Shown: positions 10,935 to 20,370, counted from the stretch's first letter. The stretch is DNA of 60,721 nt from Lachnospiraceae bacterium (GCA_016281335.1 JAEEIK010000128.1:1-60721), one strand, 5' to 3'. Numbers and translations are program-made. Notes: a model not told the origin generated them from the letters alone.

Positions 10935-11927
10935 ATGTTACTTAGAGGCTACGGATTAACTCATCAGGGAAATGTAAGGCAGAATAACGAAGACAACTTC
11001 TATCTGTTCGGAAAATATAAAAAAGATGTAAATATGCTGACGCTGGAAGAAGAAGGAGAAATGCCCGATCAGCTTGCGCTGGCCGGAGTATTTGACGGAA
11101 TGGGCGGAGAAGAAGCCGGTGAGATAGCTTCCCTCATTGCAGCTGAAGGTGTAAGCCCGAGCGGTATAGAGACAGCTGAGAATTCAGCCAAAGAACAGAT
11201 AATCAGGATCAATGATAAAGTCTGCGAAGAAATAAGAAGAAGACAGGCAAGAGTCGGGACTACGGCTGTCCTGTTGTATTTTGATAAAGGTGAAACAGTA
11301 AGTGTCAATATAGGAGACAGCAGGGCTTATTGTTTACGCGGCGGAAAACTTATACAGCTTTCCAAGGATCATTCCGAAGGACAGTCCATGGTTGATATGG
11401 GTGTCTTCACTGAGGAAGAAGCAAAGAAGAATAAGGCCTGGCATAAGCTGACTCAGCATATCGGTATTTTTCCGGAGGAATTTATAATAGAACCTTACAG
11501 TTCCGGAAGAATGAAAACGGAAGACGGCGATATCTATCTGCTCTGCAGTGACGGACTGACAGATATGCTGTCAAATGAAGAGATAGCATCAATAATGATG
11601 CAGAACTCGGGAACCGGTCTTTCAGCTATGGCCCATGCTCTGAGAGATGCCGCATTACAGGCAGGCGGTAAGGATAATGTTACCGTAGTACTGGTCAGGG
11701 CAAGTAACAACGCAGAAAATAACAGTAACGGAAATAAAGGAAAAGATATATTAAAACACACGATCATCGGTGTTCCGGTCGTAGCAATGCTGCTGCTGGG
11801 AGTAGTTCTGGGAGTAAAGGCTATAAAGTCAGAGGATGATGAAGCGAAAGAATCAAAAGTAAAAACAGAAAAAGAAGTCGTTTCCGATAACATAATAATG
11901 AATATATTAAAAAAGGAATTGCAGTAG
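10935..11927 (+). CDS. PP2C-type Ser/Thr protein phosphatase, membrane-anchored
   Basis: The 330-residue product is a metal-dependent phosphatase of the PPM/PP2C family that would reverse the action of the kinases downstream. Motifs in order: RQNNEDN near the N-terminus, GVFDGMGGEEAG (metal-binding Asp), VNIGDSRAY, LCSDGLTDML and GKDNVTVVLV. A single membrane segment lies at about 277-296 and a charged tail follows, unlike the soluble PrpC/Stp. CCGGAGGAAAAAA precedes the ATG. It is first in a series of genes on the same strand and is separated by nine bases from the first kinase. Confidence 0.93.
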   Translation: MLLRGYGLTHQGNVRQNNEDNFYLFGKYKKDVNMLTLEEEGEMPDQLALAGVFDGMGGEEAGEIASLIAAEGVSPSGIETAENSAKEQIIRINDKVCEEIRRRQARVGTTAVLLYFDKGETVSVNIGDSRAYCLRGGKLIQLSKDHSEGQSMVDMGVFTEEEAKKNKAWHKLTQHIGIFPEEFIIEPYSSGRMKTEDGDIYLLCSDGLTDMLSNEEIASIMMQNSGTGLSAMAHALRDAALQAGGKDNVTVVLVRASNNAENNSNGNKGKDILKHTIIGVPVVAMLLLGVVLGVKAIKSEDDEAKESKVKTEKEVVSDNIIMNILKKELQ

Positions 11928-11936
11928 GGAAGGGTA

Positions 11937-13307
11937 ATGGAACACGGTCTGGAATACTATAAAGCGCTTGAACCGTTTTGGGGTTTTTGGCGGATAAAAG
12001 ATCTGATAGGCGAGGGCGCATACGGAAAAGTATTTGAAGTAGAGAGGCAGGATTTCGATAAGGTATATCGTTCTGCCATGAAAGCTATTACCATCCCTCT
12101 GTCTGAAAGTGAGTGGAAAAGCATTTTATCCGAAGGGATGGACGAGATCACCGCTACCAGTTACTATAAAGGATTTGTAAAAGAACTGATAGAAGAGATC
12201 TCTCTTATGAATACCCTGCGGGGACACAGTAATATCGTAAGTTATGAGGATCATGCCGTTATCGAAAGAGAAGACGGACACACCTGGGATGTGCTGATGC
12301 GAATGGAATTGCTGACTCCCCTGGTAGATACACTGACAGCCGGCGGTTCCATGGAAAGAAAAGAAGCGATCAAAATGGGTATCGATCTGTGTACGGCGCT
12401 GGAGGTATGTGCGCAGAAGAATATCATACACAGAGATATAAAACCGGAAAACATATTTATCTCCCCGCTTGGCTATTATAAACTCGGAGATTTCGGAATA
12501 GCCAGAAAGCTGGAACAGACCATAGGAGGTCTCTCAAAGAAAGGCACGTATTCTTATATGGCGCCGGAAATATACAAGGGTGAGCCTTACGGAGCCGGAG
12601 TGGATATATACTCTTTAGGAATGGTATTGTACAGAATGCTGAATAAGAACAGAGGAGTATTCCTGCCGCAGTATCCTAATCCGATAGGGTATAACGATAA
12701 AGAAGAGGCTATAAGAAAGAGGATGACGGGAGAAACCATACCGCTTCCTTTAGATGCTCAGGATGAACTGGGCAGGATAGTATGTAAAGCCTGTTCTTAT
12801 GTACCCGGAGAAAGATTTAAAAATCCCACGGAATTTAAAAAAGCGCTGCAGTCCGTACTGGAAGGAAAAATTCAGGTCAGTGAAGAAATAAAAAAACCTC
12901 CCGTGAAAGAGGAAGTAATAAAAGAAGAAAAACCGGAGATTAAAACAGAGATCAAACAAGAGATCAAAGCGGAGAGTAAAATCGAAAGCAAGCCGGAAAA
13001 CAAAGCAAAGACTGTAAGTAAACCGCAGAAATATGACTGGACCAAAGATCTTAAAGTAAAAGACAGCATAAATGATCTGAGAAAAAAGATAATGGAATTA
13101 AAAAAGAAACGGTCAAATCCGTTTGCCAATAAGTCTTCCATTGAAAGAGAAATACTCGGAAGCTGGGAAGTTGTTGTGAGTAACCTGAAAACAGCGATAA
13201 AAAACAGTGATGATGTTGCATGGGAGATATATCTGATATATCCGACTGATTATACACAGGAAAGAATAACGGAATTAAATCCGAGAGTAGGAAAAAAGTT
13301 TTTATAA
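11937..13307 (+). CDS. Eukaryote-like Ser/Thr protein kinase 1 (soluble)
   Basis: A 456-residue Hanks-type kinase with all catalytic elements: glycine loop GEGAYG (25-30), Lys49 in AMKAI, HRDIKPEN (165-172), DFG (185-187) and APE (209-211). A Lys/Glu-rich linker (about 320-370, repeats of K-x-E-I-K) joins it to an uncharacterised C-terminal domain of about 80 residues. No membrane segment is visible, unlike PknB/PrkC. Its first 215 residues closely resemble the kinase encoded at 14170, sharing ALEPFWG/SLEPFWG, EGMDE and RMELLTP, so they are tandem paralogues. PASTA repeats are absent. Confidence 0.93.
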   Translation: MEHGLEYYKALEPFWGFWRIKDLIGEGAYGKVFEVERQDFDKVYRSAMKAITIPLSESEWKSILSEGMDEITATSYYKGFVKELIEEISLMNTLRGHSNIVSYEDHAVIEREDGHTWDVLMRMELLTPLVDTLTAGGSMERKEAIKMGIDLCTALEVCAQKNIIHRDIKPENIFISPLGYYKLGDFGIARKLEQTIGGLSKKGTYSYMAPEIYKGEPYGAGVDIYSLGMVLYRMLNKNRGVFLPQYPNPIGYNDKEEAIRKRMTGETIPLPLDAQDELGRIVCKACSYVPGERFKNPTEFKKALQSVLEGKIQVSEEIKKPPVKEEVIKEEKPEIKTEIKQEIKAESKIESKPENKAKTVSKPQKYDWTKDLKVKDSINDLRKKIMELKKKRSNPFANKSSIEREILGSWEVVVSNLKTAIKNSDDVAWEIYLIYPTDYTQERITELNPRVGKKFL

Positions 13308-13321
13308 CATGGAGGTAGAAT

Positions 13322-14167
13322 ATGCAGAATAACAGAGATGATCAGTATGATGTTACTATCGGTTTCATGAATATGGGCAGATCGCAGAATCCGCAGATGC
13401 CTGCCGGTCAGCCGGCAATGCCTCCGGTAAACAATATTCCGCCTGCAACGGCAGTACCTCCGGTACCTGCAACGACTCCTGCAGCTGCTGTTAATCCGGT
13501 TCCCGTTGTTAATCCGACTCCAGTTGTCAATCCGACACCGGCTGCCAATCCGATTCCGGTTCCTAATCCGGCGCCGGCGGCAAGCCCGGTAAATATGTAC
13601 AGAGGTCCTGTAGTGCAGGGTGATGACAGCGAGAAGACGATCGGCATGTTTTCTTATATGAAGCCTCCTGTAAATAAACCGGCACAGCCGGCTGCTGTTC
13701 CTCCGATGAATAACATACCGCCGACAGCGGCAGTGCCCCCGGTAAACAGTATACCGCAGCCACCCGTACCTCCCGTAAATAACATACCGCAGCCATCTGC
13801 GCCTGTGAATAACGGAGCTAAATCTCAGGATGATATGTTTGAAAAAACAGTAGGAATGTTTTCAGGTATACCGCCCATTCCTCCTGCAGCAAGGCCTGCA
13901 GCGGCAGTGCCTCCCGTGCAGCCCGTAAGACCGACACCGCCTGTTACTCCGGTACAGACGCCGCCTGTTCAGCCGGTTACGCAGGATGCAAAGAAAGATA
14001 CAGGAAAAGTGAGTATCGGCGGTATAATCCTTCTGTTGCTAGGCCTGGTATATATAGGCTTTAATATCGGAGTATTAATTCACGGCTTTACGTTTGCGAT
14101 CATATTTATGATAGTAGGTATCGCATTGGTAGTAGCAGGTGTAAAGAAAATAAAGGACAGTAACTGA
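13322..14167 (+). CDS. Proline-rich membrane protein, candidate kinase substrate
   Basis: The 281-residue product is dominated by Pro/Ala/Val/Asn repeats (PVVNPTP and PPVNNIP units) and ends with two hydrophobic segments (about 229-276). Three spaced copies of an acidic-Thr motif stand out: YDVTIGF (residues 9-15), EKTIGMF (104-110) and EKTVGMF (174-180), each preceded by Asp-rich residues. They resemble phosphothreonine motifs of kinase substrates such as GarA (ETTSVF). The gene lies between two kinase genes, 14 bases after one and two bases before the other, and GGAGG precedes the ATG. The substrate role is an inference; no FHA domain is encoded nearby. Confidence 0.85.
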   Translation: MQNNRDDQYDVTIGFMNMGRSQNPQMPAGQPAMPPVNNIPPATAVPPVPATTPAAAVNPVPVVNPTPVVNPTPAANPIPVPNPAPAASPVNMYRGPVVQGDDSEKTIGMFSYMKPPVNKPAQPAAVPPMNNIPPTAAVPPVNSIPQPPVPPVNNIPQPSAPVNNGAKSQDDMFEKTVGMFSGIPPIPPAARPAAAVPPVQPVRPTPPVTPVQTPPVQPVTQDAKKDTGKVSIGGIILLLLGLVYIGFNIGVLIHGFTFAIIFMIVGIALVVAGVKKIKDSN

Positions 14168-14169
14168 TC

Positions 14170-15855
14170 ATGGAATACGGCATAGATTATTACAAGTCTC
14201 TGGAACCTTTCTGGGGTGAGTGGAGAATAAGCAGAACCCTGGGAGAGGGCGCATACGGAAAAGTATATGAGGTGGAACGTATCGATTTCGGAAAACGGTA
14301 CGTATCTGCCTTAAAAGCCATTACTATTCCGCAGTCGGAAAGCGAATGGAAATCCGTCTGCTCCGAGGGAATGGATGAGAAATCCGCTACAGCGTATTTT
14401 ATGGATGTTATCTCAGGCATAGTAGACGAGACTGCTTTAATGAATCAGCTAAAAGGACACGGAAATATCGTGTCTTATGAAGATCATAAAGTCGTCGAGC
14501 ATGAAGATAAGCATGGCTGGGATATATTTATCCGTATGGAATTGCTGACGCCTTTTCTGGATAAGTATGATACTAATGATTCGGTGCCTGTTGAAGAAGT
14601 AGTCAAACTGGGGATCGATATTTGTAAAGCCCTTGAATTTTGTCACGGCAGAAATATCCTTCACAGAGATATCAAGCCGGAGAATATTTTTGTCACTGAT
14701 TACGGAGCATATAAGCTCGGAGATTTCGGTATAGCCAGAACCGTGGAAAAGACCATGGGTTCCATGTCCAAAAAGGGAACCTATAACTATATGGCTCCCG
14801 AAGTATATCTGGGAAAAGCCTATGACCGAACAGTAGATATATATTCATTGGGAATAGTTCTGTATCGCTTACTGAATCATAACAGACCGCCATTCTATCC
14901 CGCATATCCTGAGCAGATATTATATGAACATAAGGAGACCGCGCTGCAGAGAAGGATGAGAGGAGAGGAGCTCCCCGATCCCGATCAGGCAACGGAAATA
15001 CTTGCAAAGATAATAAAGAAAGCCTGCGCCTACAAAGCGGAGGATCGTTATCAGAATGCAGAAGAATTCAGAATAGCGCTGGAAAAAATGGAAGCTCCCG
15101 AGGAGAAGAAGGAGGAAACGCAGACACCACCGGTTATTCAGACCAGTGAGACTAAAACGATCCCGCAGCCATCATCTGAAGAAGTCAAAAAGAAACCGGA
15201 TAAATATTATAATGATCCGAAAAAGCAGCTGAAAAAACAGATCAGCACATACAGACAGATAAATCTGGGAATAATCTTTGCAGTATCGATAGGAATACTG
15301 TTGATATCAGAAGAAACAGGTATAAAAATCATGCTGATAGTTCCCTTTATCGTGGCGCTGGTTATTTTAATAACAGGATTCGCCAAAAGAAAACGCATTA
15401 ACCATGAACTGGTGAAAGAAATGACGGCGCAACAACAGCTGCCGTTAAAATGGTATAAGTTTATTGCCAATGTTTATCCTTTTCTGTGCATTGTTGCAGG
15501 AGCATTCGGTGCGGCTAATACTATTGTAAGAGGCCGATTAGGAGACATATGGTCGTACATGATCATATGCCTTGCAGAGATAATCGTGGCTGTAATAGCA
15601 CGCAAAAAGATCAAAAGCGGATCCGATAAGATGTATATTATGCTTTATGCAATGCTTGATCTGGCATCGATACAAGCAATATTCAGTGTTCCTGCCATGC
15701 CCGAAATGTATGAAATGATTTATTATATTCTGAATATGGACTTTACGTCTGTACTGATAATGGTATGGATAATAGTTATTATTTTAAGAATAGTGTTTAT
15801 CAATCTGAACGTTAAGTATTTTGAAAAACGCAGATTTCAATTGATCAGAAAATAA
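14170..15855 (+). CDS. Eukaryote-like Ser/Thr protein kinase 2 (polytopic)
   Basis: A 561-residue kinase with glycine loop GEGAYG, Lys49, HRDIKPEN (about 167-174), DFG and the APE motif, all intact. After a short charged linker the C-terminal half contains about six membrane segments (roughly residues 358-555), an arrangement different from one-span PknB-type kinases. The kinase domain is a paralogue of the one at 11937. It starts two bases after the proline-rich gene, so co-translation is likely. The polytopic half may sense a membrane signal; this is conjecture. Confidence 0.92.
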   Translation: MEYGIDYYKSLEPFWGEWRISRTLGEGAYGKVYEVERIDFGKRYVSALKAITIPQSESEWKSVCSEGMDEKSATAYFMDVISGIVDETALMNQLKGHGNIVSYEDHKVVEHEDKHGWDIFIRMELLTPFLDKYDTNDSVPVEEVVKLGIDICKALEFCHGRNILHRDIKPENIFVTDYGAYKLGDFGIARTVEKTMGSMSKKGTYNYMAPEVYLGKAYDRTVDIYSLGIVLYRLLNHNRPPFYPAYPEQILYEHKETALQRRMRGEELPDPDQATEILAKIIKKACAYKAEDRYQNAEEFRIALEKMEAPEEKKEETQTPPVIQTSETKTIPQPSSEEVKKKPDKYYNDPKKQLKKQISTYRQINLGIIFAVSIGILLISEETGIKIMLIVPFIVALVILITGFAKRKRINHELVKEMTAQQQLPLKWYKFIANVYPFLCIVAGAFGAANTIVRGRLGDIWSYMIICLAEIIVAVIARKKIKSGSDKMYIMLYAMLDLASIQAIFSVPAMPEMYEMIYYILNMDFTSVLIMVWIIVIILRIVFINLNVKYFEKRRFQLIRK

Positions 15856-15875
15856 AGGATTACTGGTACCGTTGT

Positions 15876-17945
15876 ATGCTATTGAATGAACAATTGCCGG
15901 ATGTATATGAAGTAAAAAGTGAGATAGGATCCGGAGGCGGAGGCACGGTCTTTTTGGCATGGCATAAGAATCTTAGAAAAGATGTCGTGATCAAGAAGAT
16001 CCATGATTATATTTCCGATGAAGAGATACAGCGAGTCGAGGTAGATATACTTAAGAACCTGCATCATCCTTATCTGCCGCAGGTATTTGACTACTTTACC
16101 ATAGACGGAGTAGGTTATACTGTAATGGATTTTGTTCAGGGTGAAAGCCTGAAACAGATGACAGATAAAGGAAAAGTATTTTCCGAAAAAGAAGTGCTTA
16201 AGATCGGTAACCAGCTTACCGAAGCTCTGGAATATCTGCACACGAGAATACCTCCGATCATTCACGGAGATATCAAGCCCGAAAATATAATATATACGCC
16301 GGAAGGAAATATCTGCCTGATAGATTTCAATATATCAGGCATATCAAAAGACGGAAAGGCAAGAACTTTCGGATGTACTCCGGGATACAGCGCTCCGGAG
16401 CAGGTCAGAGATGTCAGAAAAATGATGGAGCTGATAGAGAACGGCTCTATGACTGCACAGGTAGAGGGTGTTCCGATAGATAAAAGATCCGACGTGTACA
16501 GTGTCGGAGCAACACTGTATCGTATTTATACCGGCAGAAAATTTAATTCTGAAGATGTTAATGTTCTTAAAGGAGGAACCGGAGAAGGATTATTATACAT
16601 ATTTAATCATTCGCTGCAGGAAGATCCTGCTAAACGTTTTTCCGATGCAGCAGAAATGCACAGAGCCTTTCAGAATATTCATAAAAAAGACCGGAAATAC
16701 CGGATGATGATATCAGGTCAGATTCTGACACAGCTGATACTGATGGTAATGTGTCTGGCAGGTGTATGGCTGATCATTAACGGAAGGATAGAACTCAGAA
16801 AAGAAAAACAGGAACAGTATGACGGATACATTAAAGAAATGTCAAAGATCAGCGAAACAAGTCTTACTGAAGATCCTGAATTTGATGAGTTGTTTGAAAA
16901 AGCCTCAGCCTTTTATCCCGATCGTCTGGAAGCATATTATCAAAAAGCAATATATCTGTATCAGCTCGGCAGGTATGAAAAAGACTGTATCTTTATAGAA
17001 TCGGATATACTGACAAATGAGATATTAAGCGGACAGGACGATATGCCCGGTGTATATGCCATACTGGGAGAAGCATATTTTGCGCTTAAGGATTATGAAA
17101 GCGCTGCGGATAATTATGAAAAGGCCATCGATCTCAAAGCAGAGGATCCGGAACTGTATGTATCCTATGCCATAGCATTGGCAAGGAACGGAGAAACCGA
17201 TATAGCCAAAGAAGTCATGGAGACCGCAAAAGAAAAGAAAGCAGGAAATGACAGGATACTGCTTATCATGGGAGAAATAGAAAGCCGCGAGAAAGATTAT
17301 AAAATGGCTGAAAAGCATCTGCGTGAATGTATAGGCTATGCGGAAGATGATTATACAAAGTATAGGGCATATCTGGGATGTGCCTTAGCCATATCGGGAC
17401 AGATACCGGATTTTGCTTATGATGATGAAGCAAAGAAACAGGAGGCTGAAGAACTATCCGATAAGGAGATAGAATTATTAAAGGATGCTCTGGTTTCACT
17501 TCCTTCCGAATATGAAAACCGGATATTGCATCAGCTGGGAACAGTATATCTGTATCAAAGAGACCAGCTGAAAGATTCCGATGCGTTGAAGCAGGCAATA
17601 GGAGTATATGAGCGTTTGTATGAGAACGGAGAAAGCGATGTATCGATCTGTGATACACTTGCCAATCTGTATTACGAAGCAGGCGAATATGATAAAGAAG
17701 AGGAAATGCTCAAAAAGCTGGAAGAGATAAAGCCTGATGATTATTCAGTTGTGATCAGATACGCGATGATAGAATGTGCAAGAGAAAATGACAAGGAAGA
17801 AAGCAAAAGAGACTATACACGTTTTCTTGAATATTATAACAAGGCAAATCTGCTGATAGATAAACAGGTAGATGAAGCTGTAAGAAATGATGATATGTAT
17901 GTGAAAACTCTGAGATGGAGTTCTTTTTTGTGGCAACTGTGGTAG
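15876..17945 (+). CDS. Ser/Thr protein kinase 3 with TPR repeats, altered C-terminus
   Basis: A 689-residue protein: N-terminal kinase domain (G-S-G-G-G-G loop 18-23, Lys40), one membrane segment (about 280-300) and a long external TPR-like region (about 340-680). The catalytic loop reads HGDIKPEN (Gly replaces the Arg of HRD, a non-RD kinase) and the metal-binding motif is DFN instead of DFG at 150-152; both variants keep the essential Asp residues. The last residues (after about 678) come from a different gene: the frame runs into a zinc-ribbon gene at about 17911-17914 and stops out of frame. The natural C-terminus seems to be lost. Confidence 0.88.
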   Translation: MLLNEQLPDVYEVKSEIGSGGGGTVFLAWHKNLRKDVVIKKIHDYISDEEIQRVEVDILKNLHHPYLPQVFDYFTIDGVGYTVMDFVQGESLKQMTDKGKVFSEKEVLKIGNQLTEALEYLHTRIPPIIHGDIKPENIIYTPEGNICLIDFNISGISKDGKARTFGCTPGYSAPEQVRDVRKMMELIENGSMTAQVEGVPIDKRSDVYSVGATLYRIYTGRKFNSEDVNVLKGGTGEGLLYIFNHSLQEDPAKRFSDAAEMHRAFQNIHKKDRKYRMMISGQILTQLILMVMCLAGVWLIINGRIELRKEKQEQYDGYIKEMSKISETSLTEDPEFDELFEKASAFYPDRLEAYYQKAIYLYQLGRYEKDCIFIESDILTNEILSGQDDMPGVYAILGEAYFALKDYESAADNYEKAIDLKAEDPELYVSYAIALARNGETDIAKEVMETAKEKKAGNDRILLIMGEIESREKDYKMAEKHLRECIGYAEDDYTKYRAYLGCALAISGQIPDFAYDDEAKKQEAEELSDKEIELLKDALVSLPSEYENRILHQLGTVYLYQRDQLKDSDALKQAIGVYERLYENGESDVSICDTLANLYYEAGEYDKEEEMLKKLEEIKPDDYSVVIRYAMIECARENDKEESKRDYTRFLEYYNKANLLIDKQVDEAVRNDDMYVKTLRWSSFLWQLW

Positions 17946-19044
17946 TAAGATAGAAGCTGTACCGGAAACGGAGATAAAGAAGAAAAAGAGTATACTGCCC
18001 TTTGTAATTATTGGTATGGTTTTGATACTTGCGATAATTGCTGTAGTCTTATTTGTAGTGAAGGGCAGTACGAAGGGTAAGTATGAGAAACAGCTGAAAG
18101 TGGCAGAAAGATATCTGGAAGAATTGGATTATGAAAGGGCTGTAGCTGCATATAAGAAGGCGATAGAGATAGATCCGAAGAAACCTGAAGCTGTAACAGG
18201 TATGACGGATGCATATGTTGCTTGGATCAAAGAAGAATTGGATGTGTTGAATATAGAAATAGCTGAAGGTCGCATAAGTGCTGCTTTGTCAGCTTTGGAT
18301 GATGCTGAAAAATACGGAGCTGATGAAGAACTGATCGAAGAGCAGAAAGAAAGGATCGAGAGATTAAGACCGGAAGAGAAGAATACGGATAATGTTGAAG
18401 AAGCAGATGAATTGTCAGTAAAGACAAACGAATTAATAAATTATTATGAAGAATACAGGAATGAAAAAGATACTCTGACACAACAGGAGAAAGACGAAAA
18501 ATATACTTATTATGCACAGGAATTTGAAAATTATATTGCATTATATATTGATACAAACGGAACAGGGGATTGTACATGCGGTATATTGGATGATAGTGGC
18601 TGGCACAGAAATGATAAGGATTATTTTGATATCGGAAATGCTTATGATTTAGCTATCAGTTTTCGATTAATGACAGATGATGAGGATAAAGCATGGAAAC
18701 TAAGGAGTGAACAGGCACAGAACTCAGGATTAACTGTCTTATTGGAAGGTTTTACATGTGTTCTTGATAGTGATAATCCTATATATTATGACAATAGCGG
18801 ACAGGTAATTACAATAGAACATGATGGGGGTGGCACCATGAATGCAACGAGTACATACGATAAGTTTGGACGTGTAATTGCTATTGATGAATACGATGAA
18901 GAAACTGATAAAACATGGCATATGGAATATGTATATGGTTCGAGAAACAGGATAATAAGAAGATATGATTATAATCATTGGACAGAAATACAATATGATG
19001 AAAATGGGAATATGATAAATTCTGCCATAGAAATTGTGGAATGA
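17914..19044 (+). pseudogene. 5'-truncated zinc-ribbon/TPR membrane protein gene
   Basis: From 17914 one frame encodes DGVLFCGNCGSKIE, the second half of a zinc ribbon, then a membrane segment, a TPR-like unit (ERAVAAYKKAIEID) and a C-terminal region with Rhs-like YD motifs (YDKFGRV, YDENGN). It closely matches the intact gene at 19103, but the start codon and first CxxC knuckle are missing; TGA lies in frame at 17911-17913. The beginning overlaps the end of kinase 3 in another frame, so a deletion seems to have joined the two genes. Translation could restart at ATG 18016 inside the membrane segment, giving 342 residues, or occur through +1 slippage at the T6 run (17924-17929). Confidence 0.72.
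17962..17990 (+). repeat. 29-base direct repeat shared with 19184-19212
   Basis: The same 29 bases, starting CCGGAAACGGAG and ending AAGAAAAAGAG, occur at 17962-17990 and 19184-19212. Both encode the P-E-T-E-I-K4-S segment just before the membrane helix of the zinc-ribbon paralogues. Such identity could support recombination between the two genes. Confidence 0.85.
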
Positions 19045-19102
19045 AAGGTATTATTTCGAATGATCGGAGAGATATCTGGAAGATATGAGACGGGGAAAAA
19101 CA

Positions 19103-20356
19103 ATGGTTTGTGATAAATGCGGAAACAAAATAGCAAAGGGAACAATGTTTTGCGGGAACTGCGGAAATAAGATCGAAGTAATGCCGGAAACGGAGATAAA
19201 GAAGAAAAAGAGCATTTTGCCGTTTATAGTAGTAGGTATTCTTCTGGTGATAGGCATAATCGCAATAGTGGTTATGACAGTTAAAAGCAATCCGGACAGA
19301 AAGTATGAAAAGCAATTGAAAATAGCGCAGAGATATGTAGATGAGCTGGATTATGAAAAAGCGATAGCAGCGTATAAGGCAGCAATCGAGATAGATCCGA
19401 AGCGACCGGAAGCATATCTGGAACTGGCAGAGGTATATGAAGAAAACGGTAATTATGATGAAGCTGTACGGATATTAAAAGAAGGATACGATAAAACCGG
19501 CGATGAAGAGATTAAGGATATGCTGGAACGCCTGGAAAAGAAGCTGCTGACATCGGATAATGATGTACAGAATGAAAACGAAGAAGCTGATAATAGCGTA
19601 GAAGCTGTTTCAAGAGAAGAACAGATAGAGAAATTCATTGAGAAATATGAACCTCTGATGGAGAAGATCGCTATAGAATATGAAGCGTTTGAGGGAGAAG
19701 GAAACGAGATCGGCTGGTATTGCGCTCCCCAGGATTATTACTCGAAATATCATTCGGATGAAATGCTAAAAGAGATATACAATCCTCTAATCACTGAATT
19801 AGAGGAATATAAAAAGGAAATAGCGGAACTGAATTTTGAAGGTGAGGAAGAAATAGACGGACGGATTTATAAAGGTCAGGAGGAACTTGAAAGCTATTGT
19901 CAAAAGTATTGTAAGAAATCAGGACAGGTATTCTTAACGGAAGATATCGCTGAATTATTCCTGTACCAGTATTATCTGTGGGTTGGAGATATGGAGAAAC
20001 GCGCCGCCCTGGCACCGAAACTTATCGGCTGTCCATACATATACAGCGGTGAAGAAGGAACGACATATGACCAATACGGCAGGGAAATACATGCGGTATA
20101 CCGGGATGGTTCGGTAACTGATTATACTTATGACGGTAACAGACTGATCCATCAGAGATCGGATTCATCGCAATATGTGGATATGACCATGGAATATGAT
20201 GCAAAAGGCAGAATGACCGTATTTATTCAGGATTATAATGGCGATACAACAACATATTATTACGAGTATACGGATGATCATAATATAGTGGAAAAATGGG
20301 AGGATCATGAAAGCGGAATAACCATTGATGAGTACGGCGGTGTTCATTTTGAGTAA
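19103..20356 (+). CDS. Zinc-ribbon membrane protein with TPR and YD-type C-terminus
   Basis: The intact paralogue of the truncated gene upstream. From ATG 19103 (chosen because the family starts MxCxxCG; the frame is open to ATG 19085) the 417-residue product has a zinc ribbon (CDKCG and CGNCG), a basic KKKKS stop-transfer segment, one membrane helix, a TPR-like unit (EKAIAAYKAAIEID), a helical region and a C-terminal stretch with Rhs-like YD motifs (YDQYGREI, YDAKGRM). Function is unknown. It is the last gene of the kinase locus, ahead of the promoter of the polysaccharide cluster. Confidence 0.85.
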   Translation: MVCDKCGNKIAKGTMFCGNCGNKIEVMPETEIKKKKSILPFIVVGILLVIGIIAIVVMTVKSNPDRKYEKQLKIAQRYVDELDYEKAIAAYKAAIEIDPKRPEAYLELAEVYEENGNYDEAVRILKEGYDKTGDEEIKDMLERLEKKLLTSDNDVQNENEEADNSVEAVSREEQIEKFIEKYEPLMEKIAIEYEAFEGEGNEIGWYCAPQDYYSKYHSDEMLKEIYNPLITELEEYKKEIAELNFEGEEEIDGRIYKGQEELESYCQKYCKKSGQVFLTEDIAELFLYQYYLWVGDMEKRAALAPKLIGCPYIYSGEEGTTYDQYGREIHAVYRDGSVTDYTYDGNRLIHQRSDSSQYVDMTMEYDAKGRMTVFIQDYNGDTTTYYYEYTDDHNIVEKWEDHESGITIDEYGGVHFE

Positions 20357-20370
20357 TAAATGAAAGAAAA

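Noticed and set aside
10759-10959. 66-codon frame across the PP2C leader
   Set aside because: It spans the promoter and terminator hairpin, overlaps the start of PP2C in another frame and has no ribosome site.
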